From CAIWHR01 sp963713275 (GTDB lineage: Bacteria > Pseudomonadota > Gammaproteobacteria > Burkholderiales > Casimicrobiaceae), in assembly GCA_963713275.1 (NCBI GenBank), contig CAVQLG010000020.1:19463-83462 (forward strand): 64,000 bases of DNA, read 5' to 3'. Positions 51,872-60,800 of this stretch are shown here, in pieces. Position numbers and translations under genes: made by a program. A model generated the notes under the pieces. The model did no database searches and was not told where the DNA came from. It was given only the letters and a program-made list of their open reading frames with translations. Every line of letters begins with the position of its first letter. Position 1 is the first letter of the stretch.

Positions 51872-53425
51872 CTACGCCAGTCCGACGACGGGAAGCAGCA
51901 GATACAGGCCGGCCCAGATCACCAACCCGCCCAGGATGTCGAACAGGATGCCAGCCCGGATCATCGCCGTGATCGGCACCATGCCCGAGCCGTAGATGAT
52001 CGCGTTCGGTGGCGTGGACACCGGCAACATGAACCCCCAACTTGCCCCGATGGTGGCGCCGATGGCGGGAGGCACCGGATTCACACCCGCCGCCTGCGCG
52101 AGCGCGATCATCACCGGAATGACCATATTGGCCGACGCCGTGTTGGACGATGTCTCGCTGATCAGGATGGCGATGAAGATGGCACCCAGCGTGATGCCCC
52201 AGAGCGACGTCGCACCGCTCATGCTCAGCAGATTGGTGCCGATGACTTCGGCAAGCTTCGTCTGGAACATCATCGTCCCGAGTGTGATGCCACCGCCGAA
52301 CAGAAGCAGCGTGCCCCAGTCGATCCGGGTGGCCTGCTTCCAGGAAATGGTGAACTCCCGCTGCTTCCAGTTCACCGGAAGCAGAAAGAGCAACGAAGCG
52401 CCGACGAGCGCTGCGACCCCTTCCGGCATCATCCTGCTGTAGGCCTTGGCGATGGTCGATGATTCGCCGTAGATGACCGCGAGCACTCCCGGGACCAACC
52501 AAAGGATCACGGTGACCAGAAAGCAAAACAGCGCATTCTTCTGGCCGCGTGTCCAACTGCCGAGTCGCGCGCGCTGCTCGGCGACGAACGCGGTGCCGCC
52601 TTCGATCCGTGCCACTTCGGGTTTGTGCAAGTAGTACATCAGAACGTACAGGAGCACGAAGAGCAGCAACAGCAACGGCAGCGCAAAGCTCATCCAGTGA
52701 AAGAACGCGATCTTCACGCCGCAGAACTTCTCGATCATCGCGATGCCGATCAGGTTCGGCGGTGTTCCCACCGGTGTGGCGATGCCGCCGGCCGACGCGG
52801 CGTAGCCGGCCATCAGCATCATGCCGGTGCCGAACCGCAGCTTCAGGGGGTCGAGCCGCCTGCCGGTCTGGGTGGCCGTGATGTCGGCCATGGCATAGAC
52901 GATGCCCACGGCGATAGGGAACATCATCGCCGTCGCCGCTGTGTTGCTGATCCACATCGACAGGAACGCGCTGATGAACCCGAAGGCAAGCAGGATGCGG
53001 CCCGTGCTGTTGCCGACGGACTTCAAGGACATGATGGCGTAGGCAAAGCGCTTGTCCAGCCCGTGGATCGCCATCGCCTCGGCGAGCATGAAGCTACCGA
53101 GAAAGAGGTAGATGATCGGATCCGCGTAGGGCGCAAAAACGGCCCTTGCTTCTGCAACACCGAAAACGACGCACAGCACCGAGGATAACAGTGCCGTCAT
53201 CGCAAGCGGAATCGGCTCGCAGACCCACCACACGACAGTCCAACTGAGGACCGCAGCCAGCGTATGCGCCTTGGGACTCAAGGACGGCATGTCCGCCAGA
53301 TAGACAGCCAGCGCTACCAGCGGCCCAAGAAAGAGGCCGATCCCCTTGCGCCATTTTTCGAAGGCCTCTTCCTGTGCGGAAACGGTTTCCTTCGGTTCCG
53401 CAACATTCTCGACGGTCGTGGCCAT
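51872..53425 (-). CDS. DASS-family (SLC13) anion/Na+ symporter
   Basis: This 517-residue polytopic inner-membrane protein is of the divalent anion:Na+ symporter family (dicarboxylate or sulfate uptake). Two signature SNT motifs are visible: SMWISNTAATAMMFPIAVG and ISETSSNTASANMVIPVMI, and hairpin residues GGIATPVGTPPNLIG and SWGFMLPVSTPPNAII. The C-terminus keeps helices to the end. It lies 12 nt downstream of a branched-chain-type binding protein gene on the same strand, an unusual pairing. Substrate cannot be fixed. Confidence 0.93.
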   Translation of the reverse strand: MATTVENVAEPKETVSAQEEAFEKWRKGIGLFLGPLVALAVYLADMPSLSPKAHTLAAVLSWTVVWWVCEPIPLAMTALLSSVLCVVFGVAEARAVFAPYADPIIYLFLGSFMLAEAMAIHGLDKRFAYAIMSLKSVGNSTGRILLAFGFISAFLSMWISNTAATAMMFPIAVGIVYAMADITATQTGRRLDPLKLRFGTGMMLMAGYAASAGGIATPVGTPPNLIGIAMIEKFCGVKIAFFHWMSFALPLLLLLFVLLYVLMYYLHKPEVARIEGGTAFVAEQRARLGSWTRGQKNALFCFLVTVILWLVPGVLAVIYGESSTIAKAYSRMMPEGVAALVGASLLFLLPVNWKQREFTISWKQATRIDWGTLLLFGGGITLGTMMFQTKLAEVIGTNLLSMSGATSLWGITLGAIFIAILISETSSNTASANMVIPVMIALAQAAGVNPVPPAIGATIGASWGFMLPVSTPPNAIIYGSGMVPITAMIRAGILFDILGGLVIWAGLYLLLPVVGLA

Positions 53426-53437
53426 CGTTTGCTACCC

Positions 53438-54625
53438 CTATGGAGCGTAAACGTAGGGGCGGGTCGCGACAAAACGCGGCCAGACCGTTTCGAGCACGCC
53501 CTTCTGCCACTGCACCAGATACGTCGGCAACGAGTTCTGCTGCGTCTTCCTGTCGTAGGACGTGAACCGCACCGGTCCGAACGTGGTCATCGTGTTCGTT
53601 CTCGCGAGCGCATCGCGCACCTCTTTCGGCGTGAGTGCTTTCGCGCGTTTGAGCGCATCCGCAACCACGAAAATGGAAGCGTAGGCTTCTGCCCCGTGGT
53701 ATCCCGTCGGCGACCCGAACCGCTTCAGGTAGTTGTCGTAGTACTCCTTCGCACCCGGATAGGGCACCTCAGGCGTCCGGAGCGTGACGGAAAAGACGCC
53801 TTCCGCCGCATCACCGGCGAGCTTGCGGAACTCGGGGAGCGTGAAGCCGGCAGCGGCGCCGGCAAGGAGCTTGGGCTTGAACCCGATTTCTTGGGCTTGT
53901 TGCACCAGCAGGGCGGCTTCCCTGACGTAGGAAACCATGTAGGCGACGTCCGGCTTAGCGGACTTGGCTTTTTCGAGCAACGCCTTGAAATCCGCCGTAC
54001 CGGGCTCATAGCCCTCATTGAGCAGTATCTTCCAGCCCAGATCGAAGGCCTGATCGGCGAACTCTTTCGAGCCCGACTGACCGAACAAACCCTCTTCGTA
54101 GAAGATCGCCACGCTTCTGGGCCGCACCACTTCCTGCAGGAATTCGATGAGCGGGCGGGCGTATTCGCTGACGGGCTGATCGAGGCGGAACACGTAATCC
54201 GCTCCCAACTCGGTGATCTCGTCTGCCGCCCCAGTCGAGATCAGAAACGGCACCTTCCGGTGCTGGGCGACTGCGGCGATGGCAAACGTAACATCGGATG
54301 AGTAGCCGCCGGAAAGCGCGATCACGTGGTCCTTCAGGATGAGTTCCTCCGCCGCGGCGCGCCCGATGTAGATCTGCGATCGGTCATCGCGGATCAGCAG
54401 TTCGATCGGTCTGCCGTTGACGCCGCCCGCGGCATTGATCTCCTCGACGGCCATCTTGAACGAGTTGTTCTGGATCTCGCCGAACTTCTCGAAAGCGCCG
54501 GTCAACGGAAGCACGATGCCGACCTTGATGGGCTGCGCCGTCGACTGGGCCAGCCCAGGTCCACTCAAGCCCGCCAGGGCCAGGAACAGATTCGCCGCGA
54601 GCCAGCCTACAAGCTTTCTCATCAT
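53438..54625 (-). CDS. ABC transporter periplasmic binding protein (LivK type)
   Basis: This is a type I periplasmic binding protein of the branched-chain amino acid/amide family. The signal peptide is MMRKLVGWLAANLFLALAG, cleaved after LAQ. The mature part begins IKVGIVLPLTGAFEKFG, with further marks AAGGVNGRPIELLIRDD and SGGYSSDVTFAIAAVAQ. Start at 54625 is set by GGGAGG 7 nt upstream. No ABC permease or ATPase gene is adjacent. Instead it precedes a secondary DASS transporter, so its ligand and partner are unclear. Confidence 0.93.
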   Translation of the reverse strand: MMRKLVGWLAANLFLALAGLSGPGLAQSTAQPIKVGIVLPLTGAFEKFGEIQNNSFKMAVEEINAAGGVNGRPIELLIRDDRSQIYIGRAAAEELILKDHVIALSGGYSSDVTFAIAAVAQHRKVPFLISTGAADEITELGADYVFRLDQPVSEYARPLIEFLQEVVRPRSVAIFYEEGLFGQSGSKEFADQAFDLGWKILLNEGYEPGTADFKALLEKAKSAKPDVAYMVSYVREAALLVQQAQEIGFKPKLLAGAAAGFTLPEFRKLAGDAAEGVFSVTLRTPEVPYPGAKEYYDNYLKRFGSPTGYHGAEAYASIFVVADALKRAKALTPKEVRDALARTNTMTTFGPVRFTSYDRKTQQNSLPTYLVQWQKGVLETVWPRFVATRPYVYAP

Positions 54626-55632
54626 GCGTTCCTCCCGAGCGGAGGGATAGGAATCCAACCCCCGTAGCACGCGGTGCTCAAGAGCCTAGCACGTCTCGGC
54701 TTACCCGTTCGAAAGGCAGGATGGGCTGGCCGGGACGTCACGTGCCGCGGTGATTGCCGCATACGTAGGTGGTTCGGGTGCGTCAGGGGGGTGCCCGACG
54801 CGCGCCGGCGCGCACGCCCCCGGCGGCATCGACGACGGGCGGTCGACGGTGGAGGTTGCCAAGCGAGGCGTTAATCGAACTCGCACGCCAACCCGGAATT
54901 GGGCGGCTCCCATGGCGCCAGGCCGCTTGCGGACGTAATCGCCACTTCCCTTGCAGGTGTCTAGCTTGACACGATCGAGGCGCATCGACGCCGCAACCTG
55001 TACGCTCGATTCAACTGATCTCCACGACTGGTATGGAGCGCCCGCGGCGTCGGCAACGGCTCGGAAGTAGCAGGTGACAGCTGGCCGCTTCCAGGCAACG
55101 GGAATTCACTGATCGCCTTCCGGCGATGAATCCGAAGAGAGGTCGTTCGTTCACGACCCGAAACGGCCTGGCAGGTGTCTCCATAGTGGCCGGTCGGCCG
55201 AACTCGCCTTCTGCGCGCCGTGGCTCCACGAAGCCGCCGTTGGCGACCTGCCCCTACCGGCCAGGAGCAGGCGTTCACGCTCCGGTGAGGTGAGGTGACG
55301 TTCGGAACGACTGCTCAATGAAGTGGAGCCGACGTAGCTCGACGGTGCACACCCGGCGATGAAATCCCGCAGGCAAGCCGACGGTCGAGGGTTGTCGTCC
55401 GACGGCATCGGGCAAGAAGCCGCACGAACGTCTGCGCTTTCCGCGAAGCAGTGCCAGCGCGCTTCGACCCGAACGAAGACAATCAACCAGAGGTGGCTTT
55501 CGGCAGGAGACCCCAGCTTCATCGAAAATGGACCATTGCTGCACGGTGCAGGGTGCTTTGATGCGCCGCGGATCACACCGGTCTCGTTGACGAGGCATTG
55601 ATGCGGAGGACATTTGTCTACACATTTTACCC
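54626..55632. other. About 1-kb interval without a supported gene
   Basis: Open frames here are short or low in complexity and lack motifs. A 30-nt stretch at 55049-55078 closely matches one at 50659-50689 beside the decayed intron, suggesting shared repeat debris. No tRNA fold is seen. It probably marks a site of repeated insertions and deletions. Confidence 0.5.
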
Positions 55633-55911
55633 TTGAAGATTGTCTGGGATTCCGCCAAAGCCAGCGTAAACTCCGCCGCGCACGGCGTGGCCTTTTCTGA
55701 GGCCGCAGCCGTCTTCGAGGACGAGTCGGCACTGACACGGGAAGATGCAGATCCCGTTGGTGAGCAGGGGTTTGTGACGCTCGTACTGAGCGGTCACGGC
55801 GCTCTGCTGGTGGTCGTTTATGGATATCGAGAGCCGAACATCGTGTGAATCATCTCCGCTTGCAAAGCAAACAAACGTCAGAGGTTGCAGTATGAGGAAA
55901 ATCGCGGCTGA
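55633..55911 (+). pseudogene. brnT: BrnT-family toxin with an in-frame stop codon
   Basis: BrnT is the RelE-fold ribonuclease toxin of BrnTA modules. The frame gives IVWDSAKASVNSAAHGVAFS, then EAAAVFEDESALTRED and FVTLVLSGHGALLVVVY. A TGA at 55846-55848 ends it after 71 residues. Beyond the stop the same frame continues with the family C-terminus (IISACKANKRQRLQYEENRG) to 55911. The TGA is one C-to-T change from CGA (Arg), the residue expected at this position. The toxin is probably inactive. Confidence 0.85.
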
Positions 55912-56227
55912 GCCCTATCGCGACATCGACTTCTCGCGCGCCAAGCGAGGCCCTGTAGTTCCCGTTGAGACAGGCAAGACAAAGATTTCCATTCGTCTCG
56001 ACAACCGGGTGCTGGATCACTTCCGGGCGACGGTGGAATCGGCTGGCGAGGGCAACTACCAGACGCTGATCAACGATGCGCTCGTCGCCTACATTCAGCG
56101 AGAATCCATGCTGGACGCGGTTCGGCAGGTGGTGCGCGAGGAGTTTTCGTTGACGCCTGCCAAAACGCAGGCATCGGCGAAGCAAATCAAGCACCGTGCC
56201 CGCCGCGGAGTTGCGGCGGTTGACTGA
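55892..56227 (+). CDS. brnA: BrnA-family antitoxin
   Basis: BrnA antitoxin carries a ribbon-helix-helix-like DNA-binding segment at its C-terminal half (KISIRLDNRVLDHFRATVES, then YQTLINDALVAYI). It neutralises BrnT and autoregulates the operon in known systems. The 111-residue frame starts ATG at 55892, overlapping the original brnT end by 20 nt, the usual brnTA arrangement. The antitoxin appears intact although its toxin is interrupted. Confidence 0.88.
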   Translation: MRKIAAEPYRDIDFSRAKRGPVVPVETGKTKISIRLDNRVLDHFRATVESAGEGNYQTLINDALVAYIQRESMLDAVRQVVREEFSLTPAKTQASAKQIKHRARRGVAAVD

Positions 56228-56430
56228 CGCAGACCGGCCACGACCCGACATTCGGTCTACGATGGCCGAGAATGCGCGCTGGGGACCGACCCCCACGCCA
56301 ATGAGGACCAGTGAGCGGATCGTGCGCTACGAACAGAGGGGTGGAGTCCATTCCATCACTGCGGCCGACCGGTGCCCGCCTTCAGCTGGCACAGGTGACT
56401 GAGCGCAAACGTTGATGAGGAGAAAACGGT

Positions 56431-56691
56431 ATGAACAAGTTCTGTCAGAGCTGCGGCATGCCGATGAAGAAGGACCTCCAAAGGGGTGGTACCGATTCCG
56501 ATGGGAGCAGGAGCAGCGAGTACTGTAGCTACTGCTACGTGAGTGGCGCCTTCACATCTCCCGAGATTGACACCCCCCAAGCGATGCAAAGGTTTTGCAT
56601 CGGCAAGCTCAAGGAGATGGGAACGCCAAGTCTCCTCGCATGGTTCTTCACGAGGAGCATTCCAAGACTGAAGCGCTGGGCACCCAAATGA
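56431..56691 (+). CDS. Zinc-ribbon domain protein (86 aa)
   Basis: This small protein has two cysteine pairs: CQSCGMPMKKD near the N-terminus and YCSYCYVSGAF in the centre. They could form a zinc-binding ribbon. The remaining segment FCIGKLKEMGTPSLLAWFF is helical. This is a known small bacterial family (putative zinc ribbon), but the function is unknown. GATGAGGAG precedes the start. Its neighbours are decayed fragments, so it may be a passenger. Confidence 0.8.
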   Translation: MNKFCQSCGMPMKKDLQRGGTDSDGSRSSEYCSYCYVSGAFTSPEIDTPQAMQRFCIGKLKEMGTPSLLAWFFTRSIPRLKRWAPK

Positions 56692-56801
56692 ACCATCGAA
56701 CCAGTTCCTGCATGGGACGCGCGGGGACCGCGCCCCTTGAGGGGCGACTTTGAGCGTCAGCTGCGGAGCTCTGGCTGACCGATCGCTGTAGAAAGACTCC
56801 G

Positions 56802-57203
56802 GTGCCCGCGACGAGTCGCTACGGAAAGCTATCCACAGCCGATGACCGCTTTCTCCGGCGCTCGCCGGAGCTGATCGCCGCGGCCACGGCCGCGGAGCAC
56901 GACCGTGCCAACGCGCCCGCCGACCAAGTGCTCCCGGTCTCGCTGCGCGCAGTTGGCCTGCGCGACGACACCGGCCTCGGCCGGCGCGTGCCGCCGATGG
57001 CGCTGGAGACGAACCGCGTGCCGACGCTGATCGCCAGCGCGCGCGACGACGGCTTCGGCACCTTCGATCGGTCGCAGTACGCCGCAAGCCGGATCCCGGG
57101 CGCACGCTTCGTCGGGTTCGACACCGGCGGGCATCTGCTCATCGGGCGGCAGGACGCACTACGCGCGGCGCTCGCCGAATGGCTCGTGCTATCGGCGCGC
57201 TGA
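56802..57203 (+). pseudogene. C-terminal fragment of an alpha/beta hydrolase
   Basis: The translation ends in the alpha/beta-hydrolase lid-to-histidine pattern VPTLIASARDDGFGTFDRSQ and RFVGFDTGGHLLIGRQ, the latter carrying the catalytic histidine. The N-terminal nucleophile elbow (GxSxG) is absent, so only the C-terminal third remains. No convincing start codon exists. It is a truncated gene. Confidence 0.75.
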
Positions 57204-57212
57204 GGGCCCGCG

Positions 57213-57887
57213 ATGAGTACGCCCCGTCCTGAGATCCCTCCGAGGCTGCGCTTGGCGCTCAGACTGTCGTGGGTAGTGGTGGCGCTTGCCGCGGTGGCTG
57301 CGGCGGCGGGCCTGTTCCTGCCCTCCGTTTACCGCGAAACCGATTGGGTGATCCCGCAGAACCGCGGCCAAGACCTCGTGACGTTGCTCGCGCTTGCCGC
57401 GATGCTGCCGGTGCTGCGGGCCACCGCGCGCGGGTCGCCGCGGGCGACGCTGATATGGCTTGGCCTCCTCGGTTACCTCGCCTACACCTACACGGGCGCG
57501 GCATTCGCTTACGCCTTCAATCATCTCTTCCTCCTCTACGTGGCGCTGCTCGCGTGCTGCGGCGCTGCGGCGCTGCGCTGATCGCGGGCCTCTCCGGCAT
57601 CGACGCCGCGGCGCTGCACGAGACCTTCGACGATCGAGCACCGCGGCGCGGCGTCACCGCCTTTCTGCTGATCATGGCCGCGGCGCTGTGCCTGCTGTGG
57701 CTGTCGCAGATCGCACCCTTCTACCTGCGCGGCGAACTGCCGGCGATGGTCATCAAGGCGAAGGCCTCGACGGTATTCGTCTACGTGCTGGACCTCGGCG
57801 TCGTCGTGCCGCTTGCGCTGCTCGCCGCGTTCTGGCTCGCGCGCGGCCGGCCCTGGGGATCGGTGCTGGCCGGTTTCGTGCTAATCA
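57213..57887 (+). pseudogene. Membrane protein with frameshift, truncated at the 3' end
   Basis: The first frame (to 57581) encodes four hydrophobic helices starting MSTPRPEIPPRLRLALRLSW. The frame then breaks within a repeated CTGCGG tract near 57555-57580. The continuation in another frame (IAGLSGIDAAALHETFDDRA, then FLLIMAAALCLLWLSQIAPF) gives further helices until about 57887, where it joins the AarF-like fragment. I do not recognise the family. It follows the hydrolase remnant by 9 nt. Confidence 0.7.
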
Positions 57888-58868
57888 ATCGAGCGCGTCG
57901 GACCTTACCTCGACGAGGTTTGCGAGGAACTCGGAATCCCGCAGCTCAGCTACCGGCAGGCGTTCGAGCAGGTGCGGGAGAAGCTGCGCCACGAGGTCCG
58001 GCTGGATCTGGAGCAGCGTCACCTCGCGCTGGCAAAGGTCACCTACGCCGGCGACAGCCGGGTTCAGATACCCGAACTCCTGGAGAATTGCACGCGGCGG
58101 ATCACGGCCATGGAGCGCGCCTACGGCCGTAAAGTCACCGATCACGAACTGCAGTCCAACGGCGACAGGCAGGAACTGGCCGAGCTGGTCGTCACGGCCA
58201 TGCTCGCCCGGCCGACCTTCTCCAAGAACGGCGATACGCTCTTCCACGGCGATCCGCACGCCGGGAATCTCCTGCTCACGGATGATCAGCGGCTGGCGAT
58301 CCTGCACTGGAGTCTGGCCACTGCGCTGGGCGAGCGGCAGCGCATTGCCTTCATGCAGATCATGCTCGACGCGGTCACGCTCGATACGGTACGAGTGGCA
58401 AGCACCCTCGTCGAGCTTGCGGAGCCGCAGCGCGTCGACCTGCCGCTGCTGATGTCGATCGTCCGCAGCCGGCTGCGACAGATTCGGCAGGGACAGCTTC
58501 CCGGCTTCACCTGGCTCACCGGCATGCTCGACGAAACCGCGGAGAAGAACAGCCTGCGCTTCTCCAGCGATCTACTGATGCTGAGGAAAACGGTCTACGC
58601 GCTGCAGGGCGTGGTTGCCAACATCGGAGCGGAAAACCACTGCGTCGATAGCGTGCTGCTGAGCCAGTTCGTGACCCACCTGGCATGCGAATTTCCCTAT
58701 CGCTGGCTGGCTCCCCCCGTGTCGCGCGACTTCCCCACCCGGCTCTCCAACACTGACCTGGCGGAGCTCATGCTGACCTTTCCCTTCACCGCAACCCGTT
58801 ACTGGCTCGAGCAGAATCTGGACGTGCTGTATCGAACCAAGGAGACGGGGGAGTTCGGCCGCGGCTGA
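57885..58868 (+). pseudogene. AarF/UbiB-like (ABC1) kinase, N-terminally truncated
   Basis: The frame is open from 57885 and encodes the C-terminal part of an ABC1/UbiB kinase-like protein: GPYLDEVCEELGIPQLSYRQ, the catalytic-loop motif FHGDPHAGNLLL and ILHWSLATALGERQR. Compared with the family, the metal-binding aspartate of the DFG-equivalent position is replaced by histidine (LHW where LDW is usual). The N-terminal part is missing because the gene is fused to the membrane-protein remnant. No function can be claimed. Confidence 0.75.
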
Positions 58869-58917
58869 GCGAGGTCCGGCGGCATCCCACGCCGTTCGTT
58901 TGCACGGTGGGCAGCGC

Positions 58918-59118
58918 CTACTGGGCAGGCTCTTCCGATGGGGCACGCTTCGAGTAGCTCACATTTGCCCGAGTGTGCTGGAGTTCAGCCTCCCGGAGGC
59001 GCGCAACAAGCTTGTCCAGATCGTATTCGCAAGCGGCGAACAACTCCTCGCGCGCAGCGCGGACTTCTTCCACGATCGGGTCTTTCCAAACGGACTCGCC
59101 GCGTTTTGCTTGAGCCAT
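58918..59118 (-). CDS. Small antitoxin partner of the PIN toxin
   Basis: This 66-residue charged helical protein has the segments DPIVEEVRAAREELFAACEY and LDKLVARLREAE. It starts 2 nt after the toxin stop on the same strand, and such small helical proteins are typical antitoxins for PIN-domain toxins. Gene order is toxin first, antitoxin second, the reverse of most VapBC pairs. Assignment rests mainly on position. Confidence 0.7.
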   Translation of the reverse strand: MAQAKRGESVWKDPIVEEVRAAREELFAACEYDLDKLVARLREAELQHTRANVSYSKRAPSEEPAQ

Positions 59119-59120
59119 AT

Positions 59121-59600
59121 TCAGATCCCCATGAGTTCGTCAGGCGTACACAGAACGGGCGGTTCGTAGCCGCTGGCGCGGCAGGCTTTCTCCACCTTCG
59201 GCCGGAACTCCGCGTTCGCTATGTGCGTGGAGTTCCACGTCAGCAGGTAGTGCCTCCCATGGCATGCAGCCAGGGAGATATCCAGCGCATCAACCGCCGC
59301 CCGATCTGGAAGACGTGCTGCCTGAACAAGCAGGCGCCCCAACGCCGTAGCCTCATCCGTGATGCGGAGGGATGGAACGCCTTCCATCCAATGAGCCCGC
59401 CTGCGCACGGCATCCGCATCGCCGGCCGCGGCCGCGGCCTCGGCCACGACGATTTCAGATATGAACACTTCGAACTGGATTCGACGACGGGTCCACCATT
59501 CGTGCGTGATCTGTTGCCGCGCGGCAGTGATCAGATCACGGCTCGGATGGGCCGCAAGATAGCTGATGATTGACGTTTCCAGGTAGAGGCGTTCTGTCAC
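59121..59600 (-). CDS. PIN-domain ribonuclease toxin (VapC-like)
   Basis: This 159-residue PIN-domain protein has acidic residues in the expected places: E8 in LYLETSIISYL, an acidic residue in VFISEIVVAEA, and D110-region acids in AAVDALDISLAACHGRHYL. It is a probable Mg-dependent RNase toxin. ATG at 59600 gives a normal length. It is followed at once by the small antitoxin-like gene. The first aspartate of the usual PIN quartet is glutamate here. Confidence 0.85.
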   Translation of the reverse strand: MTERLYLETSIISYLAAHPSRDLITAARQQITHEWWTRRRIQFEVFISEIVVAEAAAAAGDADAVRRRAHWMEGVPSLRITDEATALGRLLVQAARLPDRAAVDALDISLAACHGRHYLLTWNSTHIANAEFRPKVEKACRASGYEPPVLCTPDELMGI

Positions 59601-60107
59601 CTGAACAGCTTACCCCATCTGATGCCTTGCCGCCGCCCAAACGTCGAGCTTCAGGGGCCGACAACCAGCGAACCGCAGCACTCAGAATAGAGTGACGCTC
59701 ACTGCTGTCCGGTCAAATGAAGCATCGAATCGCTGAAAGCCATGACAGCTTTCAGCAAGGCCTCGATGAACAAACTTCCCCAAGCGCCTGCCACTTCGGC
59801 GCGGAGAATTTTACATGGATCAAGTACGGTTGCGCACGTACGCAACGATGACTCGGGTGCAGCCGGCAAACGGCATGACGACCCACCTTCAGCTACGCGC
59901 GCGGATCCTGGCCGCATAGGTGCCAGGTACTGAGCGCACGTCCTTCAGCGGCATCGGCCGTCCGTCCTCATCACCATCAACCCATCGCGGCGACTCCATG
60001 GGAACGTCGGCTACTGGTTGCGTTGGCTGGGCGGCTGCTTGTGGCCGACAGCCACAGTTCCCCGTGGCCGCGGATAGCCGCCATTGGAGTGCAGGCCTCT
60101 TGCTGCG
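59601..60107. other. 507-bp interval without a supported gene
   Basis: No open frame with recognisable motifs lies here. The region contains one short minus-strand frame (59699-59917) that I cannot support. It separates the PIN toxin from the group II intron cluster and is the 3' exon side of the first intron copy. Confidence 0.5.
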
Positions 60108-60707
60108 GTAGGGTCGAGGGCTGGCGCGCCGATCTTAGGCTCCGGTGGGTGTTCCACCGCTTTCGCGGTGGCCCTCAGTCCGGCTGCCATCATCTCGTTT
60201 CCAGCCCCCGCCACCTCGAACGTAGCGGGCGGGTTTCCCGCACTACGCTCACCTGTTTGCTTCGTGCCACGGGTTATGGGACCTATCCAACTGAGACGAC
60301 TTTCCGCAGGTCCAGACGCACCCGGTGGCCGTTGAACAGTCCCAGGGTGGCATGCAGCCACTGCGTACTCCACCGTTCCCAGCCGAAGCCCCGGCGGTTC
60401 CGGGCCCTACAGCCCCAAAACCGCCAGTGCGGTTCAGCCTTCGCCTTGGCGTATACCTTCCGTCTCAGGTCCTGCAAACTAACGGGCGTCGTTGTCATGC
60501 CGCCCTTGCCTCCCATGTTGCCGGAAGAGCTACAAACAGCAGGGCCCCTTCGCTCCACGGGCATTACCCCGCTTCGACGCTACTATGGACCCGTCCGACT
60601 CCCTCTCGCCTTCGGCCGCTTTCCCGGTGTGCCGGTTATACGGCCTACCTTGCTCCGTCGATTTCTCGCCGGGACGAGGAGGGTCGGGATAGAAGTGCGG
60701 CGCGCAC
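60108..60707 (-). mobile_element. Group II intron copy with deleted domain I and RT core
   Basis: On the minus strand a GTGCG 5' end is visible at 60707. The sequence then jumps to the part just before the intron-encoded protein, which shows an N-terminus (SLQDLRRKVYAKAKAEPHWR) joined directly to the C-terminus (RNRRGFGWERWSTQWLHATL). The reverse-transcriptase core is deleted. Domain V is intact at 60218-60250. The 3' end CCCTAC is at 60108. It is a non-autonomous remnant of the same intron family as its neighbours. Confidence 0.75.
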
Positions 60708-60713
60708 ATGACG

Positions 60714-60800
60714 GCAGGGTCCGGTGGCCTGTCCAACGGTTTCCCGTTGGGCCTCAGTCCGGCTCCCATGGCCACGACGATTCCGCAAGCCCCCCTACGA
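60714..60800 (-). mobile_element. 3'-terminal fragment of a further group II intron copy
   Basis: This 87-bp stretch aligns with the 3'-terminal region of the other copies (GGCAGGGTCC at its 3' end, then TTTCCCGTTGGGCCTCAGTC). It ends where the next full-length copy begins. Only domain VI-like sequence and the 3' end are left. Confidence 0.6.
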
